This document shows positions 1 to 8,282 of a stretch of DNA of 64,000 bases, one piece after another. The notes under the pieces are model-generated. The model was not told the DNA's origin, ran no database searches, and saw only the letters and a program-made list of their open reading frames with translations. Positions within the stretch are counted from its first letter, which is position 1. Every line of letters begins with the position of its first letter. The position numbers and the translations under genes were made by a program. Source of the stretch: Alphaproteobacteria bacterium MedPE-SWcel (GTDB lineage Bacteria; Pseudomonadota; Alphaproteobacteria; Rhodobacterales; Rhodobacteraceae); contig MPDC01000018.1 of the NCBI GenBank assembly GCA_001874255.1, positions 20,834 to 84,833 of the forward strand, in the 5' to 3' direction.

Positions 1-687
1 GGTCTCGTGGGCTTTGCCATGCCGATGATCATGGTCTCTGGCCTCAGCTCGATCATGGCGCCCGACCTGGCGCTGGCCGGGCTGATCCTGCCCACGCTTG
101 CCACCAACGGATTTCAGGCCCTGCGGCAGGGCCCGCGCGCGGCCTGGGAGTCGATGCACCGCTTTCGGGCCTTCCTCCTGATCGGAGGGATGTTCCTGCT
201 GATCAGCGCGCAGCTGGTGCGGGTCCTGCCCACGCAGGTCATGCTGTTGATCATCGGCGGGCCGATCACCCTGTTTGCGCTGACGCAGCTGATGGGCAAG
301 CAGCTCACGCTCGCCGCGCCGTCGCGACGGATGGAGCTGTCGATCGGCGCCTTTGCGGGGTTCATCGGCGGCTTCTCCGGTATCTGGGGGCCGCCCACGG
401 TTGCCTATCTGACTGCGCTCGGCACAGAAAAACGCGAGCAGATGCGGATCCAGGGCGTGATCTACGGCCTCGGCGCGGTCGTGCTGTTCTTTGCGCATAT
501 CGGCTCCGGCGTCATGCGGAGCGAGACATGGCCGTTTTCCGTGTTGATGATCCTGCCTGCCCTGATGGGAATGTGGATCGGCGGGCAGCTGCAGGACAAG
601 ATCGACCAGAAGGGGTTCCGCCGGGCGACGCTGTTTGTGTTGCTGATTGCCGGGCTGAACCTGTTGCGCCGCGCAGCGGTGGGCTGA
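1..687 (+). CDS. TauE/SafE family sulfite/anion exporter, 5'-truncated by window edge
   Basis: This is an integral membrane protein made almost entirely of hydrophobic helices. It resembles the TauE/SafE (DUF81) family, thought to export sulfite, sulfoacetate or related organic anions. The frame is open from base 1 (GGT CTC GTG), so the true start lies upstream; about 228 codons are visible against roughly 250 for the family. The glycine-rich stretch GGFSGIWGPPTVAYLTALG around residues 118-137 is the typical second family repeat. The stop is 4 bp before the CDF transporter, so the two are probably co-transcribed. The substrate cannot be told from sequence. Confidence 0.8.
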   Translation, partial: GLVGFAMPMIMVSGLSSIMAPDLALAGLILPTLATNGFQALRQGPRAAWESMHRFRAFLLIGGMFLLISAQLVRVLPTQVMLLIIGGPITLFALTQLMGKQLTLAAPSRRMELSIGAFAGFIGGFSGIWGPPTVAYLTALGTEKREQMRIQGVIYGLGAVVLFFAHIGSGVMRSETWPFSVLMILPALMGMWIGGQLQDKIDQKGFRRATLFVLLIAGLNLLRRAAVG

Positions 688-691
688 GCTG

Positions 692-1615
692 ATGCCCTTT
701 GGCCTCAGCTCCCGGCTGTCCGCCAGCCAGATCGCCGGCGGCACCATTGCCGTCTCGGTTCTGGTCCTGCTGCTAAAGCTCGCAGCCTGGGCGCTGACCG
801 GGTCTGTGGCGCTGTTTTCCGATGCGATGGAAAGTCTGGTCAATGTCTCGGCCGCGGTTCTGGCGTGGTTCGCCATCCGATATGCGGACCGCCCGGCGGA
901 CGACAGCCACCCGTTCGGCCACCACAAGGCGGAGTATTTTTCGGCGGTGATCGAAGGCATCATGATCATTCTCGCCGCGGTGTTGATCGTGGATCAGGCG
1001 GTGAGCGCATTGGTCACCCGGGCCCATGCTCATCTGTCTCCGGTGGCGCTCGGGGTCAATGCGGCGGCGCTGATGGTCAACCTGATCTGGGCGCAAGTGC
1101 TGTTGAGATCGGGCGCGCGACTCAGTTCTCCGGCCTTTGCCGCAGGCGGGCGGCACCTGATGAGCGACGTCTGGACCTCTGCCGGCGTATTGGCGGCGCT
1201 GGCGCTGGCCCTTGCCACCGGATGGACCCTGCTGGACCCGGTGCTGGCCTTGCTGGTGGCGGTCAACATCCTGCGCGAGGGGCTTCACGTGGTCTCCGAC
1301 TCGGTGGATGGGCTGATGGACCGCGCCGCCACCGAGGAGGAACAGGACAAGATCCACGCGGTCATTCTCGGGTCGGGCGGCGGCGCGCTGCAGATCCATG
1401 ACATCAAGACACGCCGCGCCGGCAAGGCAATGTTTGTCGAGTTTCACATGGTGGTGGATGGTGCCATGACCGTCGCCGAGAGCCACGACATCTGTGACCG
1501 GCTGGAGGCCGAGATCGAAGCCACCCTACCGGGCGTCCACGTCACCATCCATGTCGAGCCGGATCACAAGCTGGAAGATACAGGATTGGAACCGGCCGCG
1601 TTCGAACGGCCCTGA
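692..1615 (+). CDS. Cation diffusion facilitator (CDF) family divalent metal exporter
   Basis: A 307-aa CDF transporter of the FieF/ZitB type, which exchanges protons for divalent metals (Zn, Fe, Cd or Mn) at the inner membrane. Visible signatures are SDAMES in the second helix, HPFGHHKAEYF in the following loop, and HLMSDVWTS in the fifth helix; these supply the Asp/His metal ligands of the transport site. The C-terminal about 90 residues form the soluble metallochaperone-like domain (VEFHMVVDG). The ATG is 4 bp after the preceding stop. The metal is not predictable with confidence. The C-terminal tail after VEPDHK is short and variable. Confidence 0.92.
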   Translation: MPFGLSSRLSASQIAGGTIAVSVLVLLLKLAAWALTGSVALFSDAMESLVNVSAAVLAWFAIRYADRPADDSHPFGHHKAEYFSAVIEGIMIILAAVLIVDQAVSALVTRAHAHLSPVALGVNAAALMVNLIWAQVLLRSGARLSSPAFAAGGRHLMSDVWTSAGVLAALALALATGWTLLDPVLALLVAVNILREGLHVVSDSVDGLMDRAATEEEQDKIHAVILGSGGGALQIHDIKTRRAGKAMFVEFHMVVDGAMTVAESHDICDRLEAEIEATLPGVHVTIHVEPDHKLEDTGLEPAAFERP

Positions 1616-1654
1616 ATCACCCGGATACAGCCAGACCCGTTCCAACGCCTGAGG

Positions 1655-1778
1655 TATTGCGCTGCGCTTCGCGCATCGCCAGAGGGCGGGGGCCGCGCCT
1701 TCGGCGCGGCCCCCGCCCGGCCCAACGCTTTTACAATGTGCCTCTGGCGCATTTCAAAGGGGCGGGAGGTCCCCCCTG
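1655..1778. repeat. Dispersed ~124-bp repeat, copy 1, with 16-bp-stem hairpin
   Basis: The spacer between the CDF gene and dgt carries a GC-rich hairpin at 1684-1718 (arm GGGCGGGGGCCGCGCC, 3-nt loop, perfect complement). It is flanked by sequence that aligns in inverted orientation with 9740-9862. Shared blocks are GCGCTGCGC, CGCATCGC, CCCGGCCCAACGCTTT and AAAGGGGCGGGAG. The central part between the last two blocks is divergent. It may act as a terminator for the CDF gene, but it has no T-run. Confidence 0.85.
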
Positions 1779-1858
1779 CCCCCCAGCCAGACCGTTTGCA
1801 ATTTCCGGGCAAACCCGGTCTTTATGCCGCCACCGCGAGACTTGTGCAGGAGATGACA

Positions 1859-3217
1859 ATGATGGACTGGACGCAATTGCTGAGCTCTGGCCGCCTGTGC
1901 CGCCCGGAGTATACCGACAAACCGGACCGGCCGGCCTATCTGCAGGACTATGACCGGATCCTGTTCTCCGAACCCTTTCGCCGCCTGGCCCAGAAAACGC
2001 AGGTGCATCCCCTCTACGATCACGACCATGTGCACCACCGGATGATCCATTCCATGGAGACCTCCTCGGTCGGGCGGTCCCTTGGCATTCAAGTGGGTCA
2101 GGCCCTGGTCCGCGAGGGGCGCCTGGAGGATGGGTTGCAGCATGTGATGGCCGGCACGGTACAGGCGGCCTGTCTGGCGCATGACATCGGCAACCCGCCC
2201 TTTGGTCACTCCGGTGAGGCCAGTATCGGCGCCTGGTTCGCACGGCAATTCGCGGCCGGAACCGGGCTCGGCGCAGGGATCGACCCCGCCCTGCGTGCCG
2301 AATTCGAGGCCTTCGAAGGCAATGCACAGGGCTTTCGCATCACCGCCCGACTGGAGATGGGCCGACGCGCAGGCGGCATGCGACTGTCCTATGCCACTCT
2401 TGGCGCCTTTGCCAAATACCCCTGCACGGCCGCCGCCGCCGCCGATGCGCAGCGTCCCTATGTCGGGCTGAAGAAATTTGGCGCCTTCGCGGCCGAGGAG
2501 GCGCTCTTTGCCGAGGCGGCCACGGCCCTTGGCCTGCCCGAAGACCGCACGCCCAAGGGCCTGCGCTGGTGGCGACGCCACCCGCTGGCCTTCCTGGTGG
2601 AGGCGGCGGACGACATTTGCTACCGCATTCTTGATCTCGAAGACGCCGCCACCGTCGGCGATCTCGACAGCGACCTCGTCTCGGTCATCCTCGAGGAGAT
2701 CACCGGCAAGCGCAACCGCGAGGACGATCCCCTGATGACCCTGCGCGACCGCGTCGGCATGCTGCGCGCCATGGCCATCGGCGCCGCCATCGACAGCGCG
2801 GTTGCGGCCTTTCTCGACAATTACGACAGCATCATGGCCGGCACGTTCGACGATGGGCTGATGGAGGTGTCCAGCAAGGCACCGGCCTTTGCCCGGCTGA
2901 AGGAGATCTCCAACGCGCGCATCTTTACCGCGCGGCGCAAGACCGAGTTGGAGATCGTCGGCCGTCAGGTGCTGTTCACCATCCTCGACGAATTCCACCA
3001 GTTGTTTCTGGCGCTGAAGGCCTGCGACTGGGACGCGGATCGCCTGCTGAGCCAGCATGGCTACTGGACGCAACTCGTGCGGGCTGTGGATCTCGACCTG
3101 AGGGGGGTCATCGATGACTACACCGCCGCCCATGCGCTGACGGATTTTGTCTCTGGCATGACGGACCGCTATGCCCTGCGCGTGCGGGACATGATCACCG
3201 GTCAGGTGCCGGGCTGA
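1859..3217 (+). CDS. dgt: Deoxyguanosinetriphosphate triphosphohydrolase-like protein (HD domain)
   Basis: This hydrolyses dNTPs to deoxynucleoside and tripolyphosphate, helping to control dNTP pools; it is the short type-2 Dgt form common in alphaproteobacteria. About 452 aa. The HD-domain metal ligands are visible as VHHRMIHSMETSS and CLAHDIGNPPFGHSGE, and a later VEAADDICYRILDLED matches the third conserved block. The ORF track starts at 1736, but AGGAG at 1848-1852 lies 6 nt before ATG 1859 (MMDWTQLL) and 9 nt before ATG 1862, so the upstream codons are probably not translated. It converges on phoX across a palindrome. Confidence 0.92.
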   Translation: MMDWTQLLSSGRLCRPEYTDKPDRPAYLQDYDRILFSEPFRRLAQKTQVHPLYDHDHVHHRMIHSMETSSVGRSLGIQVGQALVREGRLEDGLQHVMAGTVQAACLAHDIGNPPFGHSGEASIGAWFARQFAAGTGLGAGIDPALRAEFEAFEGNAQGFRITARLEMGRRAGGMRLSYATLGAFAKYPCTAAAAADAQRPYVGLKKFGAFAAEEALFAEAATALGLPEDRTPKGLRWWRRHPLAFLVEAADDICYRILDLEDAATVGDLDSDLVSVILEEITGKRNREDDPLMTLRDRVGMLRAMAIGAAIDSAVAAFLDNYDSIMAGTFDDGLMEVSSKAPAFARLKEISNARIFTARRKTELEIVGRQVLFTILDEFHQLFLALKACDWDADRLLSQHGYWTQLVRAVDLDLRGVIDDYTAAHALTDFVSGMTDRYALRVRDMITGQVPG

Positions 3218-3252
3218 GCACCGCCCAAATACGCCCAAATAGGTCAACCTTT

Positions 3253-3288
3253 CTGACCCATTGTTTCGCACGCGAAACAATGGGTCAG
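3253..3288. terminator. 36-bp perfect palindrome between convergent dgt and phoX
   Basis: The sequence CTGACCCATTGTTTCGC, then AC, then the exact reverse complement, forms a 17-bp-armed palindrome 35 bp after the dgt stop. As RNA it would fold into a very stable 16-bp stem with a 4-nt loop. There is no clear U-tract, so it could be a terminator or a symmetric protein-binding site. AT-rich DNA (TTTTGTTTTCATTAATAAAT) follows at about 3307-3326, which is unusual for this GC-rich region. Confidence 0.65.
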
Positions 3289-3409
3289 GGATACATACCT
3301 ATCATTTTGTTTTCATTAATAAATATCACCAAACAACTACCCTTGCGGTCGCCCCACAGATCCCCCTGGCAACAGACCGCCCCTCGCAACTGATCGTCCC
3401 CCGGCAACA

Positions 3410-3442
3410 GGAAGAGCCCGCAAGGGACCTGCGGGCTCTTCC
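3410..3442 (-). terminator. Hairpin terminator for phoX
   Basis: The arms GGAAGAGCCCGCA and TGCGGGCTCTTCC form a 13-bp stem with a 7-nt loop, 22 bp downstream of the phoX stop on the minus strand. The U-tract is poor, but position and stability fit termination of phoX. Confidence 0.7.
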
Positions 3443-3463
3443 GGGGACATCACGGCAGTCGCC

Positions 3464-5347
3464 TCAGCCGAAGGCTGCGCCATCCTCGCGCCAGACCGAC
3501 ACCACGGCGGAGCGCGGTTTTCCGGTGCCATCGGGCCAGGCCCCACCCGGGTGCTGCACGCCGACAAAGGCGACCGTCTTGTCCAGCGACCAGCACAGGC
3601 CAGTGACCTCGGCGCCATTCGGCACGGTCATGAACCGGGCGATCTCGCCCGATTCGGGGTCGCCGACCAGCATCTGGTTGTTGCCCATGCCCGCGAATTC
3701 GCCTTCGTTGTCATCGTCGCCATCGGTCTGGATCCAGAGCATCCCGTCCGAGGAGAACACCATCCCGTCGGGCGAGTTGAACATATTGCCGGGGTTGATG
3801 TTGTCCGATCCCGCATAGGCGTTGTTGTAGACGGTCGGATTGCCGGCCATCACATAAAGATCCCACGCAAAGCCCTCGGCGGCGTGATTGCCCCCGGCCG
3901 GGGTCCAGCGCACGATCTGACCGTAGTTGTTGGTCTCGCGCGGGTTCGGCGCATTGACAGAGGTGTCGTCGCCACCGGCGTTCGGCTTCACGCCCCGGTT
4001 CTTGTTGTTGGTCAGGGCGCAGTAGCCTTCGGCCTTGAGCGGATTGCAGGCCACCCATTCGGGGCGGTCCATGGTGGTGCCGCCCACAGCGGAGGCCGCC
4101 AGACGGGTGAAGCAGAGGATCTCTGCCGCGTCCATGCCGGTGGTTGCCGGCGTCAGAGCCAGCCATTCGCCGGTTTGGTCATCGTTGAACTTCGCAACAA
4201 ACAGCGTGCCCTCGTCCAGCAGACCGGCGGTGGAGCCGCCCTCGGTGTAGACCCCTTCGGAGACGTATTTGTAGAGATATTCGCCGCGTTCGTCATCGCC
4301 GAGATAGACCACAATGCGGCCATCGGAGGCCTGCACCATTTCGGCGTTTTCATGTTTGAACCGGCCCAGAGCCGTGCGTTTCACCGGCGTGGAGGTGGGG
4401 TCGGAGGGGTCGATTTCGGTGACGAAGCCGTGGCGGTGCGGTTCGTTCGGCTCTTTGGACAGGTCATAGCGGTCGTCGAATTTTTCATAGGCGTAGCGGC
4501 CAGAGCCACCGATCCCGTAGCGGATGTAGCCCTCTCCCGCAGGCATCTCTCCGGTGGCGCCGAAGTAGCCGTTGAAGTTCTCCTCGCAGGTCAGATAGGT
4601 GCCCCAGAGCGTGCGGCCGGAGCCGCAGTTGTTCATGGTGCCGCGGACGGTGCGGCCGTCGGGATCGGCGTTGGTTTTCACCAGATCATGCCCCGCAAGA
4701 GGGCCCGCAAGCGTCATCTCGGTCTCATGGGTGATGCGGCGGTTCAGGGGGCTGTCCTTGACCACGGCGTAGCCCGCCTCCCCCCTGGCGATCTCCATCA
4801 CGGTGACGCCCTGCAGGTTCTTCAGCAGCGTGACCTCATCGGCGGATTGCGGAACGCCCTCGGAGGCGGCGGGCAGGTTGATCTTCGGGTTCACATATTC
4901 GGAGTTGACCGCGATGACCTCGCGGCCGTCGATGTCAAACAGCTCCATCCCGTCGGTGTTTTCGCCAAATACCTTGTCGGACAGGTCGGCAGAGACGCCG
5001 GTTTCCGGGGAGTAGGCCCCCTCGGCCTCGGACCAGAGCGCATCGCCCCAGCGGATCAGAACCTGCGATTTGTAGCCCGCGGGCACATGGACGGCATGGT
5101 CCGTCGCGATGCCGATCGGCTCGAAGGCGAATGTCGCGGACCCGGCCGCACGTGACGCCGTGGTCGAGGACATCAGCCCGGTGCCGAAAACCGCCGCGCC
5201 GGAGCCAAACGCCAACGCGCCGCCCAGAAAGCCCCGGCGGGAGATCGCGCGTTCAACCACCTGGTCGAACTGGGTCTCGGCCGGACGGGGGTCCCGGTGT
5301 TCGTCGAAATCGTCCCATGAAAGATCGATGAGGGTCTTATCAACCAT
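3464..5347 (-). CDS. phoX: PhoX family alkaline phosphatase (Tat-exported, DUF839)
   Basis: A 627-aa secreted phosphatase of the PhoX type, a Ca/Fe-dependent beta-propeller phosphomonoesterase that releases phosphate from organic esters; it is common in marine Roseobacters. A twin-arginine signal is seen near residues 34-60 (SRRGFLGGALAFGSGAAVFG) after a long N-region, so it is exported folded to the periplasm. The family block NNCGSGRTLWGTYLTCEENF lies near residues 240-259, and GRFKHENAEMVQASDGRIVVYLGDDE further on. The ATG is preceded by GAGGAG. I did not find a convincing PHO box upstream, so phosphate control is unproven. Minor doubt: the DUF839 family includes members of unknown substrate. 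Confidence 0.88.
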   Translation of the reverse strand: MVDKTLIDLSWDDFDEHRDPRPAETQFDQVVERAISRRGFLGGALAFGSGAAVFGTGLMSSTTASRAAGSATFAFEPIGIATDHAVHVPAGYKSQVLIRWGDALWSEAEGAYSPETGVSADLSDKVFGENTDGMELFDIDGREVIAVNSEYVNPKINLPAASEGVPQSADEVTLLKNLQGVTVMEIARGEAGYAVVKDSPLNRRITHETEMTLAGPLAGHDLVKTNADPDGRTVRGTMNNCGSGRTLWGTYLTCEENFNGYFGATGEMPAGEGYIRYGIGGSGRYAYEKFDDRYDLSKEPNEPHRHGFVTEIDPSDPTSTPVKRTALGRFKHENAEMVQASDGRIVVYLGDDERGEYLYKYVSEGVYTEGGSTAGLLDEGTLFVAKFNDDQTGEWLALTPATTGMDAAEILCFTRLAASAVGGTTMDRPEWVACNPLKAEGYCALTNNKNRGVKPNAGGDDTSVNAPNPRETNNYGQIVRWTPAGGNHAAEGFAWDLYVMAGNPTVYNNAYAGSDNINPGNMFNSPDGMVFSSDGMLWIQTDGDDDNEGEFAGMGNNQMLVGDPESGEIARFMTVPNGAEVTGLCWSLDKTVAFVGVQHPGGAWPDGTGKPRSAVVSVWREDGAAFG

Positions 5348-5453
5348 TGTTCGCGCTCCTCGCTGTCAAAGTGGCTGGGATGCAGCCCCGGATAGGGGCG
5401 AAATGGGGCTGAACCGCGAGACTGTTCTTCCTGCGTCAGTGTATCATGCGTAT

Positions 5454-5476
5454 GACGCGGCGGCATATGCCGCGTC
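5454..5476. other. Short hairpin in the recO-phoX spacer
   Basis: GACGCGGC and GCCGCGTC form an 8-bp stem around GGCATAT, 37 bp beyond the recO stop and 107 bp before the phoX start. It could end recO transcription or be an operator for phoX; there is no T-run. The rest of the 165-bp spacer shows nothing clear. Confidence 0.4.
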
Positions 5477-5512
5477 GGTGAAACACAAGCGATTGATTTC
5501 AGGCCTATTGTT

Positions 5513-6238
5513 CTAGCTGCGCCGCGCCAGCACATCGAGGAACCGGCCCCGCGCCTCTGGCACCGCGCGATTGCCGAGCGCCGGCGCCAGCTTTGATTCG
5601 AGAAAGAATCCGGTGGTTCTGAGCGCGGTCAGGATCTCGGTATCCTCCGCCTCTCCCTGCCCCAGCATCACCGGTGGCAGCGGCAGCATCCGGTCGGCCC
5701 AGCCCTCTGCCCCGGCGGCCGAGACGGCGCGGCCCGATTTCGGTGAGACGTAGATCAGCCCCTCTGTGGCGCCGGTGGCCGCGCAGGCGGAAAGGTCGAG
5801 GCCGAAGCCCAGCTCCTCCAGCAAGGCAAGCTCCCAGTGCAGGTAGGCCAGCGGCCAGATCTCCTCCTGGCCGAGGAGATCCAGCAGCGCTTCGCTTTTG
5901 TGGTAGAGCGCCGGATGGGGTTCGCGGTCCGGCAGGGCAAAGGCCAGAATTGCGCAGACCGCGTTCAGGCCAGACAAGGCCAGACGCCCCGAAAAGGCCG
6001 CTGCCGCCCGGCTGCGCAGGGGTTCCGCCTTGTAGGTGCCGAGGTGGTCCTCCAGCCGTGCGGACCAGGCCAGATCCAGCTGTGCGCCCGGCTGCAGCCC
6101 CGGTGCCATCCGGCGACTGGCGCCGCCCCGCACAAGTCCCGCGTGGCGGCCGTGGGCGGCGGTGAAGACATCGATCAGCGCAGAGGATTCGCCATGGCGG
6201 CGCAGGGTGAGCAGAATGCCGTGATCGCGCCACTCCAT
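5513..6238 (-). CDS. recO: DNA repair protein RecO
   Basis: RecO helps load RecA on SSB-coated gaps in the RecFOR recombination pathway and anneals ssDNA. At 241 aa it matches alphaproteobacterial RecO. The N-terminal OB fold is seen in [39 protein letters not shown] (residues 1-39), followed by the helical C-terminal part. The Cys4 zinc motif of some RecO proteins is absent. It is the last gene of the lepB-rnc-era-DUF1491-recO run, starting 3 bp after the DUF1491 stop, which is the usual era-recO neighbourhood. Confidence 0.93.
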   Translation of the reverse strand: MEWRDHGILLTLRRHGESSALIDVFTAAHGRHAGLVRGGASRRMAPGLQPGAQLDLAWSARLEDHLGTYKAEPLRSRAAAAFSGRLALSGLNAVCAILAFALPDREPHPALYHKSEALLDLLGQEEIWPLAYLHWELALLEELGFGLDLSACAATGATEGLIYVSPKSGRAVSAAGAEGWADRMLPLPPVMLGQGEAEDTEILTALRTTGFFLESKLAPALGNRAVPEARGRFLDVLARRS

Positions 6239-6241
6239 CGC

Positions 6242-6571
6242 CTAGTCGAGCCCCGGCTCGTCCAGCAGGTGACGGCCCTGGCGGTCCTCGACCTCGATCA
6301 CCCAGAGGTCGCTGTCGAATTGGCGCTGGCGGGCGATGGCGGCCTCGACCTCGGCGTCTTCCCCCGCCAGCAGCTCTATCCACCTGCGGTCCCCGGTCAT
6401 CAGGTCAAAGCTGCGCTGGAAGGCCTGCGCCTGACCGTCCAGTGTGTTGAGCTTGACCAGCACCGCACCGGCCGTGTCATCCCCATGTGCCGTGACGAAG
6501 GCGGGAATGTCCTGAAACCGCAATCGGGCGAGATAGGCATCGACCCAGAACCGGGCGGTGAGGCGGGGCAT
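6242..6571 (-). CDS. DUF1491 family protein
   Basis: A 109-aa protein of unknown function found in alphaproteobacteria, typically between era and recO. The recognisable start is MPRLTARFWVDAYLARLR, with the core GAVLVKLNTLDG and WVIEVEDRQGRHLLDEPGLD at the end. The ORF track reads on to 7105 through the spacer and era; ATG 6571 is chosen because the family starts there. It shares the operon with era and recO, and a dispersed repeat lies between it and era. No catalytic motif is evident. Confidence 0.85.
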   Translation of the reverse strand: MPRLTARFWVDAYLARLRFQDIPAFVTAHGDDTAGAVLVKLNTLDGQAQAFQRSFDLMTGDRRWIELLAGEDAEVEAAIARQRQFDSDLWVIEVEDRQGRHLLDEPGLD

Positions 6572-6629
6572 TGGTGGCTCCTGTCGCGTCTGGGATCGCA
6601 AGGGATCGGGCCGGGGGCTGATCGCGGGA

Positions 6630-6662
6630 GCCTCCGGCGGAGGTATTTTGGAAAAGATGAAA
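6630..6662 (+). repeat. CTCCGGCGGAGGTATTTT dispersed element, copy a
   Basis: GCCTCCGGCGGAGGTATTTT followed by GGAAAAGATGAA sits in the 122-bp era-DUF1491 spacer. It has a palindromic CCTCCGGCGGAGG head and an AT-rich tail with self-complementary TTTT/AAAA. Related copies lie at 22531, 59486 and 60815. Confidence 0.85.
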
Positions 6663-6693
6663 GGGGCGGGCAAGCGGTGGCTCTGGTCCGCCG

Positions 6694-7599
6694 CTAGTTG
6701 CCGTCCTTGAACTCCAGCCCCATTTCCGAGTAGCGCTCCTTTTCCTCGAGCCAGTTGGGGCGCACCTTGACCTGCAGGAAGAGGTGGATCTTGCGGTCGA
6801 GGAAATCCTCGAGGTCCGCCCGCGCCGCCTGTGACACCGCCTTGATGGTTTCGCCGCCCTTGCCGAGCACGATGCCCTTGTGGCCGTCGCGGATCACATA
6901 GATGATCTGGTCGATCTTGGCGGAGCCGTCCTTGCGCTCCTCCCAGGCTTCGGTTTCCACCGTCAGCTGGTAGGGCAGTTCCTGGTGCAGGCGCAGGGTC
7001 AGTTTCTCGCGGGTGGTTTCGGCGGCGATCATGCGCAGGGGCAGGTCGGCGATCTGGTCCTCGGGGTAGAGCCAGGGGCTCTCGGGGACCTTCTCTGCGA
7101 GCCACTTGCGCAGGTCGTCGACGCCGTAGCCCTTTTCGGCCGATATCATGTAGGTTTCCGTGAAGGGGAAGCGCTCATTGAGATCCCGGGTCAGCCCCAG
7201 GAGCACATCGGATTGCACTTTGTCGATCTTGTTGACCGCCAATGCCACCGGGCGCCCTTTGGCGACCTCCTGCAGACCGTCCAGAATCCGTTCGACCCCT
7301 TCGGTGATGCCGCGGTGCGCCTCGATCAGAAGCACGATCACATCGGCGTCGGCCGCGCCGCCCCAGGCGGCAGCAACCATCGCCCGGTCCAGACGGCGCC
7401 GCGGTTGAAACAGGCCCGGCGTGTCGACGAAGACCAGCTGACTGTCGCCTTCCATCGCCACACCCCGGATGCGGGTCCGGGTGGTCTGGACCTTGTGGGT
7501 CACGATCGAGACCTTGGCCCCGACCATGCGGTTCAAAAGAGTGGACTTGCCGGCGTTGGGTTCGCCGATCAGGGCGATGAAACCTGCACGTGTGGTCAT
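6694..7599 (-). CDS. era: GTPase Era
   Basis: Era is an essential Ras-like GTPase that binds the 3' end of 16S rRNA during 30S assembly. The 301-aa protein shows G1 GEPNAGKST (residues 12-20), G3 DTPGL, G4 NKID, and a C-terminal KH domain with GKGGETIK near residue 235. The ATG overlaps the rnc stop by 4 bp (ATGA), implying translational coupling with RNase III, a well-known pairing because both act on rRNA maturation. Confidence 0.97.
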   Translation of the reverse strand: MTTRAGFIALIGEPNAGKSTLLNRMVGAKVSIVTHKVQTTRTRIRGVAMEGDSQLVFVDTPGLFQPRRRLDRAMVAAAWGGAADADVIVLLIEAHRGITEGVERILDGLQEVAKGRPVALAVNKIDKVQSDVLLGLTRDLNERFPFTETYMISAEKGYGVDDLRKWLAEKVPESPWLYPEDQIADLPLRMIAAETTREKLTLRLHQELPYQLTVETEAWEERKDGSAKIDQIIYVIRDGHKGIVLGKGGETIKAVSQAARADLEDFLDRKIHLFLQVKVRPNWLEEKERYSEMGLEFKDGN

Positions 7600-8282
7600 G
7601 ACTTTTGCTCCAGCTTGGCGAGAAGCGCCTTGGCCGCCGCCTGTTCCGCCAGCCGTTTCGATCCGGCGGTGGCCTGTTCCTCGGTGCCGTCCTCAATCCG
7701 GGCGGCGATGGTAAATACGGGTTCGTGATCGGGCCCGCTGCGGGCGATCTGAATATAGTCAGGCGGCGGTTGGCGACGGGCCTGGACATATTCCTGCAGC
7801 GCCGTCTTGGGATCGCGGGCGTCCTCCTCGACCGCGCCGACGCGCGGCCCCCAGAGGTTCAGGATCACGGTCTGCGCCGCCTCGAAGCCTGCGTCCTTGT
7901 AGACCGCGGCGATGACCGCCTCCATTGCGTCGCCCAGCAGGGCCATCTTGCGCCGCCCCCCCGACAGCATCTCGGAGCGGCCCAGTTTCAGCACCGCGCC
8001 AATGTCGATCTCGCGCGCCACCTCGGCGCAGGCTTCCTTGCGCACCAGGGCATTGAAGCGGGGTGCCAGCTGACCTTCGGTGGCCGTCTTGTCCTGGTCC
8101 AGCAACGCCGTGGCCATCACCAGCCCCAACACACGGTCGCCCAGAAATTCCAATCGCTGGTTGTCCTGTCTGTTCGGCGAGGAGATCGACGGGTGCGTCA
8201 GCGCGCGGATCAACAGTTCGGGTCTGGCGAACTGATGCCCGAGCCGGTCCTGAAAGGCGCGAATTTCCCGAGATAGCTTCAC
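7596..8282 (-). CDS. rnc: Ribonuclease III
   Basis: This double-strand RNA endonuclease processes rRNA precursors and antisense duplexes. It is 228 aa, as expected. The signature [15 protein letters not shown] (one change from LEFLGDAVL) and [12 protein letters not shown] carry the catalytic acidic residues; a dsRBD follows ([15 protein letters not shown] and [14 protein letters not shown]). The ORF track extends to 8585, but AAGGAGACGAA directly precedes GTG 8282 ([11 protein letters not shown]), which fits the family start. It is coupled to era downstream. Unusually, 476 bp separate it from lepB. Confidence 0.95.
   Translation of the reverse strand: MKLSREIRAFQDRLGHQFARPELLIRALTHPSISSPNRQDNQRLEFLGDRVLGLVMATALLDQDKTATEGQLAPRFNALVRKEACAEVAREIDIGAVLKLGRSEMLSGGRRKMALLGDAMEAVIAAVYKDAGFEAAQTVILNLWGPRVGAVEEDARDPKTALQEYVQARRQPPPDYIQIARSGPDHEPVFTIAARIEDGTEEQATAGSKRLAEQAAAKALLAKLEQKS

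Noticed and set aside
1754-3280. 508-aa minus-strand ORF opposite dgt
   Set aside because: Shadow; its N-terminus lies in the palindrome, which gives it the same first residues (MFR.RNNGS) as the plus-strand ORF at 3261.
3551-5155. 534-aa plus-strand ORF opposite phoX
   Set aside because: Shadow of a Tat-exported PhoX with clear family blocks.
5348-5512. PHO box upstream of phoX
   Set aside because: Only a single CTGTCA-like half-site (GCTGTCAAAG) near 5361; no second 11-bp spaced repeat.
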